Assembly (NCBI GenBank): GCA_027604685.1
Contig: JADHYX010000336.1
Coordinates: forward strand, 1 to 24,881
DNA: 24,881 nt
From: Lobulomyces angularis
Lineage: Eukaryota; Chytridiomycota; Chytridiomycetes; Lobulomycetales; Lobulomycetaceae
Direction of reading: 5' to 3'
Part shown: piece by piece, positions 20,535-24,881 of the stretch
Numbering within the stretch: position 1 is the first letter of the stretch
Layout of the letters: every line of letters starts with the position of its first letter
Position numbers and translations under genes: made by a program
The notes under the pieces: generated by a model
What the model saw: the letters and a program-made list of their open reading frames with translations, nothing else
What the model was told of the DNA's origin: nothing
Databases searched by the model: none

Positions 20535-20857
20535 TTAGTTTCCTTCCTCACCTTCACTCTCTACTAAATGCCTAGAATCCAAAAAAAAAAAAGAATTGAT
20601 ACAAGGTTACAATAAGTTTTTTACAAAATTTAATGTTTTAACTATAGCTTTTTTTTTCTTTACCCTGCTGCACTTCCTTCTAGAGTACTTAATTTTCTTT
20701 CCAACTGTGTCAACTTACTATCCATCTTTCCTAAAGATTCATGACACATCTTCTGAAAATTTGTTAAACATGTCGCCAGCTCTGATATTGATATTGAAAC
20801 ATTTTGTATAAATTCTCTGTTTTCCCAGTTTGCTTGAACCACATCATGTAGTGTCAT
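20535..20857 (-). CDS. BRK1: BRK1/HSPC300, SCAR/WAVE complex subunit
   Basis: Exon 1 is 20857-20664 (start MTLHDVVQANWENREFIQN). The unspliced frame stops at TAA 20662-20660 after 65 residues. A GTAAAG donor at 20663 and a T-run plus TTCTAG acceptor (intron 20663-20572, 92 nt) give a phase-matched second exon 20571-20535 adding the acidic tail HLVESEGEEGN, for a total of 76 residues; human BRK1 has 75. Hallmarks are W-x-NRE-(F/Y)-I near the N-terminus, then one long amphipathic helix and coiled coil (CLTNFQKMCHESL, LTQLERKLSTLE), exactly the BRK1 pattern. BRK1 nucleates the pentameric WAVE regulatory complex, which activates Arp2/3 downstream of Rac. Its presence predicts SCAR, Abi, Nap1 and Sra1/PIR121 homologues elsewhere in the genome and actin-driven crawling or branched cortical actin. 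It is divergently arranged, 99 bp from the next gene. Confidence 0.9.
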
Positions 20858-20956
20858 GATTTCTTGAATAAATTAAAATTAACAAATATTTGTCTCAAAT
20901 TTTCATTCAAGTAAGCTAAAAAAAAGATTGGATATTTGTGTAACAGAGGGTATTAG

Positions 20957-22393
20957 ATGAGTTATGAAATAGAGGAAATAGTTGTAACTTATCTGCAAAA
21001 TTTGAGTTTAGAATCTCTAATTCCTGTCAAAATTGTAAAAGTTCTGGGAAAATCTATAAAATTAAATTACAGTCTACACCAAATTAACCTTAATCAAACA
21101 ATACCTGAAAAATCTCCAATAGGAAGTGTATTTCAAAACTGGTACATCATTTCTCCTTTAACTGGTAAGAAATTTTTTATTTTTTAAAAAATTCTACCAA
21201 TAAAAATCCGTTTTATACCGAATTTTACACCTTTAGATCAGCATGCTTTTTATTATAAAACACATGATCAATTGACACCTTTTATTTATTTCAATCCGGT
21301 TGTTTCAAAATTGGATATTAAATTAAATCGCGGTGTGATAATGGCAATATCAAAAAGCTCCAGTTGGTCTGTTAAATTTATAGATTGGAAAAAAAGCATT
21401 GAAGATAAATTGCAAATAGGGTTCAGAATTACAAAGATTGATTTTAATTTTGTTGATTTTAAGAAAAAGGAAATTAGTTTATTGGAAAGTACTGAAGTGG
21501 ACGAGAATGAAGAAGATGCTGAAGAGGACAACGAAATACTAATTGAGGATGTTAATAACAATAATGCTAATAAAAAAGTAAAAACGGAAGCTCCTCCACC
21601 AACTAATAGCAGTGTAACATTGGACCAGTCTATGAAAAAGATTAAGCAGTACCAAAATTTTCCTATTTGGTATCTGCATGAAAACTTTATTCAGATTGAT
21701 CTAGTGAAATTTGGATTCTCTGTTGATAAATTTAGATTCGGAACAGAAATTATATCAATTGGAACTTTAGTGAAAATAAGAAATAAGAATAGAAACTACT
21801 TCCAAAATAATACCAATACTCAAAAAAAAGTTTATAATTTTCAAAAAAATAAGACCAATAAAAGTTACTTGGATAAAAGTTATTTTAACAATAATGAAAT
21901 TTTAAAGGTAGAAAAAATTTTTTTTCAACAGTATCATAATGCTTTTAATTTAACTCCTGGTGGGAGACACAGAATGGTTCGTTTTTAAATTTCTTTTTTT
22001 TTTTTTACCCCTCACCTTTAACCATTTTTTTAGAGTAATTTATTTCTTTTTGGTACCTTAATGGATTACAGACAGGATGATAATAATTTACTGGAAACTA
22101 TAGAGCAACGCTGCTTTCAATTAAAAGACGTTATAGGAAAATTTTATATTGATTTTAAATATTTTGAGAAAACACTTAAAAAAGAAAATACGAATGAAGA
22201 AAGAGTCGAAATGGAGGAGGAGGATACTCAGGAGGAGGAGGGAGAACTATATATGGGAAACCACTTTAATGTTTGCGAATTTTTAGATTGGGAGGATGAA
22301 ATTGGCCCTACACAGGAAAGGGCGGAAGAAGGTGTTCCATTAAAAGAAATATTAAAAATGTTAATCAATCAAAATGAGGAACTTTTAGAATAA
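20957..22393 (+). CDS. Unrecognised acidic nuclear-type protein
   Basis: Exons 20957-21164, 21237-21976 and 22034-22393 (introns 72 and 57 nt) encode about 435 residues. Residues 1-180 look folded, with beta-strand-like sequence (LIPVKIVKVLGKSIKLNYSL, FIYFNPVVSKLDIKLNRG). Residues about 170-200 are an acidic linker (ENEEDAEEDNEILIED) followed by KKVKTE and a Pro/Asn patch. A second folded part starts at FPIWYLHENFIQIDLV. The last exon holds SNLFLFGTLMDYRQDD and LLETIEQRCFQLKDVIGKF, then another Glu-rich run and a helical end. The (L)ETI-x-x-(R/K)C-x-(V/Q)L pattern is faintly like the end of a BAH domain, which would suit a chromatin protein, but I would not assign it. There is no signal peptide or membrane segment. 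The AATAAA hexamer at 22392-22397 overlaps the stop. Not recognised. Confidence 0.8.
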
Positions 22394-22784
22394 TAAACTA
22401 TTTAATAGAAAAATAAAAAAAGAAAATTAAGCTCTTTTGTAAGCAACGCTTGAATGTAATTAATTGTCCAGTGGTAAGAGATGAATGCATTAGGTCTTGT
22501 GAAAGGTTTTTTTGTTTTCAATAATTTTAAACCTTTAGTGTCAGTTAAAGGAGTTTTTTAGAACAATTTGACCGCAATTTTACACAAATCAAGTACTTAC
22601 AATACCAGTCCATTTTAAAAATGAAAAAAAATGGTACGGGTATTTGTTTCACTTATATAATAAATTTAAAATAGTTTCACAATTAGAAATGTTTTGAAAT
22701 ATTGACTTGATTCATTTTTATTTCACAAAAAAAGTAGCATAAAATTTTGATACCATGTAAACTAGATGATCATAAAGAAAGTAA
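22394..22784. other. Convergent intergenic spacer
   Basis: No coding frame is supported. It contains an inverted repeat (AAAGGTTT at 22502-22509 and AAACCTTT at 22529-22536, loop 19 nt) lying between two converging 3' ends. Otherwise there is AT-rich sequence with modest complexity; no RNA gene recognised. Confidence 0.5.
22502..22536. repeat. Short inverted repeat between convergent 3' ends
   Basis: AAAGGTTT and its reverse complement AAACCTTT are separated by 19 bases. Could form an 8-bp stem; may be chance in AT-rich sequence. Confidence 0.4.
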
Positions 22785-23253
22785 TCACAATTCCAATAAT
22801 ATTCCACTTAAAAAAGAACTTTTTGATATTACATTCTCATATTTATGTCCTAAGTTTTCAAGACTTTTGATAATTTCCTTAACTTTTTCTTCATTTTCAG
22901 TTTTGATGTTGCTTAAATCGAAATCCTTAAACTCATCTAAAAACTCTTCCACGAGTTTCAGCCCATCTTTCTTTTCTGTACCATCACTCTTCCACAAAAT
23001 TCTTTTTTTTATTCTTAAATCTTCTTCTTTTTGGGGAGTTTCTAATTCATCCACCTTTCTCTTTGCAAGCTGTTTTATACTCTGTAAGATACCAATAAAC
23101 TTACTTTTACTACTGACTTCGGAACTTTTGCTAATTCGGCTACATGAATACCAAAGCTTTGATCACAAATACCTGATATCAGTTAATAATTTTTATGCTT
23201 TATACCATTTTCAACCTTATAAAGTAGTGTAATATCATTTTTTATTAATTTCA
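22785..23253 (-). pseudogene. MSH2: Orphan C-terminal fragment of mismatch repair protein MSH2
   Basis: Three minus-strand exons, 23253-23206, 23172-23105 and 23069-22785 (stop TGA), joined by introns of 33 and 35 nt in matching phase, encode about 130-140 residues. They align to the end of MSH2: DITLLYKVENG, then the signature [30 protein letters not shown], and the C-terminal helical bundle with KLVEEFLDEFKDF and KVKEIIKSLENL. In a complete MSH2 of about 930 residues this is the end of the ATPase domain and the MSH3/MSH6 dimer-contact tail. The DNA clamp, lever, Walker A and Walker B parts are absent: upstream (23254-23582) is non-coding, then the 3' end of another gene. The 5'-most exon has no ATG in frame, follows a TAA and lacks a T-rich acceptor. 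The splice sites and frame of what remains look intact, which suggests a recent truncation, a partial duplication or an assembly join. I call it a partial gene. Confidence 0.85.
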
Positions 23254-23582
23254 CTTACTTTAATTTATTAATTTTAATTTATTTAAGAATAGACAAAATT
23301 TATAATCTGATTATTTATGTAGCTCTTTGGAAACTAAAATAAAATGTTTGAGTGAGCTTTTGTGGCATAAAAATTTATGTACAAATTGTCTCAAATTGTC
23401 CTGTATCATAGTGTTCTGTTCTCTCACTCACAAAAAAAAAAGGAAATTAATAAATAGATCTTTTTTTTCTATTTTAAAATTATTCTATATAAAATTAATA
23501 AGTTTTCAAAAAAATAAAAAAGAAAAAAAAAATCTATTTTGATATCGGTTTTTGTTTTTTTTTCTTGAGAATTTATTGTAAG
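23254..23582. other. Non-coding spacer where the rest of MSH2 is missing
   Basis: I read both strands here looking for upstream MSH2 exons (ATPase core, FATH-x-HEL motif) and found none convincing. The only faint echo is KELHK-stop-SD around 23310-23325 on the minus strand. AATAAA for the TTC4/Cns1 gene is at 23577-23572 on the minus strand, six bases past its stop. A and T runs fill 23430-23570. Confidence 0.5.
23572..23577 (-). terminator. Candidate polyadenylation signal AATAAA for TTC4/Cns1 gene
   Basis: Hexamer on the minus strand six bases beyond the TAA at 23585-23583. The closeness to the stop implies a very short 3' UTR, in line with the compact layout. Confidence 0.4.
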
Positions 23583-24838
23583 TTATTTTTTAGGAAGTTT
23601 ATATTGTTTTTTAAATTTCTTTTCAAATTCACTTCCTTTGCATAAAACATATACACTAAGGCAACCATCAACACAAAAAAAACCGTCAGTGTTTGTCAAT
23701 TCCTTCAACGTTAAGGTTTCTATATCCTCTATCTTGTATAGTTTTTTATCTGCTCCTGACATCAAAAAGAAATATACCACCAAATTCTCTATCTTATATT
23801 TGTTTTCAATATCAAATGGTGCAGTATTTTCAAACATAACTTCTAATTGCTCTTTAAACGTTGTAAGTTCATGAAATTCTGCAATAAAATCACTCTCCCC
23901 GTATTCTAAATTTTATTTACTTTAGAAAAGAAATTTAAAAAAAAAGAAACCTGGATATAAGATCATTAATGGCCACACTAGATCATCTTGATCTAAATGA
24001 ACTCTTTGCTCGCCACCTAACGGATGTCTAAATGTTGGAGGATTCAAGGTAACTTTATTTTCATGATCGAAAATTTGTATCTTTCTTTGCAGCAGTATAC
24101 TTTTTAATTTCTTTTCCGTCTTTAAAATTGATTCTTCCCTCTCTTTTTTTATTTTATTTTTTAATTCGGCTTCTTTTTTTTTTATGTCAAGAGAATTTTT
24201 TAAGTTCAGAATTGAAGTGTTTTTTTTATCAATCTAGAATAAAATAAATAAATAAAAAACTATATAAAAAAACTTACGTTTAAGCCTCTAACAATACAAT
24301 CTTCTGCTTCATCCAATTTTTCTAAAATTAAACAAGCTTTAGCACAACGGAACCAACCTTTGATATTGTTGGGATCAATTTTTAGAGCAATTGCGCAGTC
24401 TTTTAAAACCGAACCAAAATTTTCTATTTTGTTTTAAAAAAAAAAAAAAATTGCAGTTAATAACAAAAAATGCACAATATTTTTAAAAAAAAAAGAAAAA
24501 AAAAAATTACCTAATTCCAAATTACATGCTGCCCTATTTAGTAAAAGAGAGCAATATAACTCGTTTTGATTGTTTTCTTTATTAAATGTTTGTGCTAGAG
24601 CCTTTTCATAATAAATCTTGGCTTGCTTAAAGTTTTTTTCAGCATAAAATTCGTTTCCTTGGTTTTTAAAGTTTAGAGCAATTTCTAATGGATCATCGTC
24701 ATAAATTAAACTGTTTATTGCTTGTAGGGTATCATTATCTTCAGAATCTTTTGGGAGAGTTTTCATAAATAGAGGAGTTTCATCGAGCTCCTTCATCATC
24801 TGCTCTACTGTTTTTTGCCGGTTTGGAAAACTTGCCAT
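23583..24838 (-). CDS. CNS1: TTC4/Cns1 TPR co-chaperone of Hsp90/Hsp70
   Basis: Four exons (24838-24511, 24423-24278, 24233-23951, 23905-23583) give 359 residues; yeast Cns1 is 385, human TTC4 387. It starts MASFPNRQKTVEQMMKELDE with a PLFMKTLP segment, as in the family. Residues about 55-160 form three TPR units: ALNFKNQGNEFYAEKNFKQA with the Hsp-tail clamp residues, LLLNRAACNLELENFGSVLK, and IKGWFRCAKACLILEKLDEA. A charged Lys/Glu helix follows (KKKEAELKNKIKKE), then the C-terminal wheel domain with FRHPLGGEQ, the conserved WPLMILYPEYGESDFIAEFHE and the Val/Tyr/Cys-rich strands near the end. Cns1/TTC4 binds the EEVD tails of Hsp90 and Hsp70 and, in yeast, supports folding of translation elongation factor eEF2; it is essential there. 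All joins keep phase. A TPR clamp protein such as an immunophilin is excluded by the wheel domain. Confidence 0.93.
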
Positions 24839-24881
24839 CCTTTTATATTTGTTTAATCCTAGTTAAAAATTTAAAAAAAAA

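Noticed and set aside
23069..23105. Shorter splice choices in the MSH2 fragment (23-nt and 32-nt introns)
   Set aside because: The 35-nt intron with the same GTAAGT donor and the next AG gives VVKLAKRKVDELE, which aligns with MSH2 without an insertion; the shorter ones do not.
22747..23232. 161-codon plus-strand frame
   Set aside because: It is the antisense shadow of the MSH2 fragment, whose protein similarity is unmistakable.

Overview
This is a eukaryotic, strongly AT-rich and gene-dense window. It has many very short spliceosomal introns (mostly 31-82 nt, with GTA-type donors and T-rich acceptors) and long A/T homopolymers between genes. I joined exons by hand, requiring matching splice phase. 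The gene set (a SCAR/WAVE subunit, a GRAM protein, a TTC4/Cns1 co-chaperone, an MSH2 tail and a giant LEA/DUF3712-like membrane protein) best fits an early-diverging, probably zoosporic fungus or close relative (chytrid, Rozella or aphelid type). That placement is inference. One 84-N run shows the window comes from a scaffold.

Layout. 1-802 (minus): the start of a gene running off the left edge, with an in-frame TAA. 804 to about 2300 (minus): an Asn/Ser-rich disordered protein whose stop lies one base before the next ATG. 2501-3067 (plus): an acidic Asn-rich protein, possibly frameshifted at a poly-A run. 3068-4108: a long intergenic region, GC-richer than its surroundings. 4109-14695 (plus): a giant single-pass membrane protein of 12 exons with tandem repeats of about 352 residues; an assembly gap falls inside one repeat. 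15048-17858 (minus): an armadillo plus coiled-coil protein resembling animal CIP2A. 18327-19150 (plus): a GRAM-domain tail-anchored protein. 19376-20367 (plus): ribose-5-phosphate isomerase. 20535-20857 (minus): BRK1/HSPC300. 20957-22393 (plus): an unrecognised acidic protein. 22785-23253 (minus): only the last ~130-140 residues of the mismatch-repair protein MSH2. 23583-24838 (minus): TTC4/Cns1.

The genes do not form one pathway; they are a normal mixed eukaryotic neighbourhood of housekeeping and lineage-specific genes. The strongest points of interest are the CIP2A-like gene outside animals, the orphan MSH2 C-terminus, the repeat-built giant protein whose introns sit at the same place in successive repeats, and the mis-sized gap in that repeat array.
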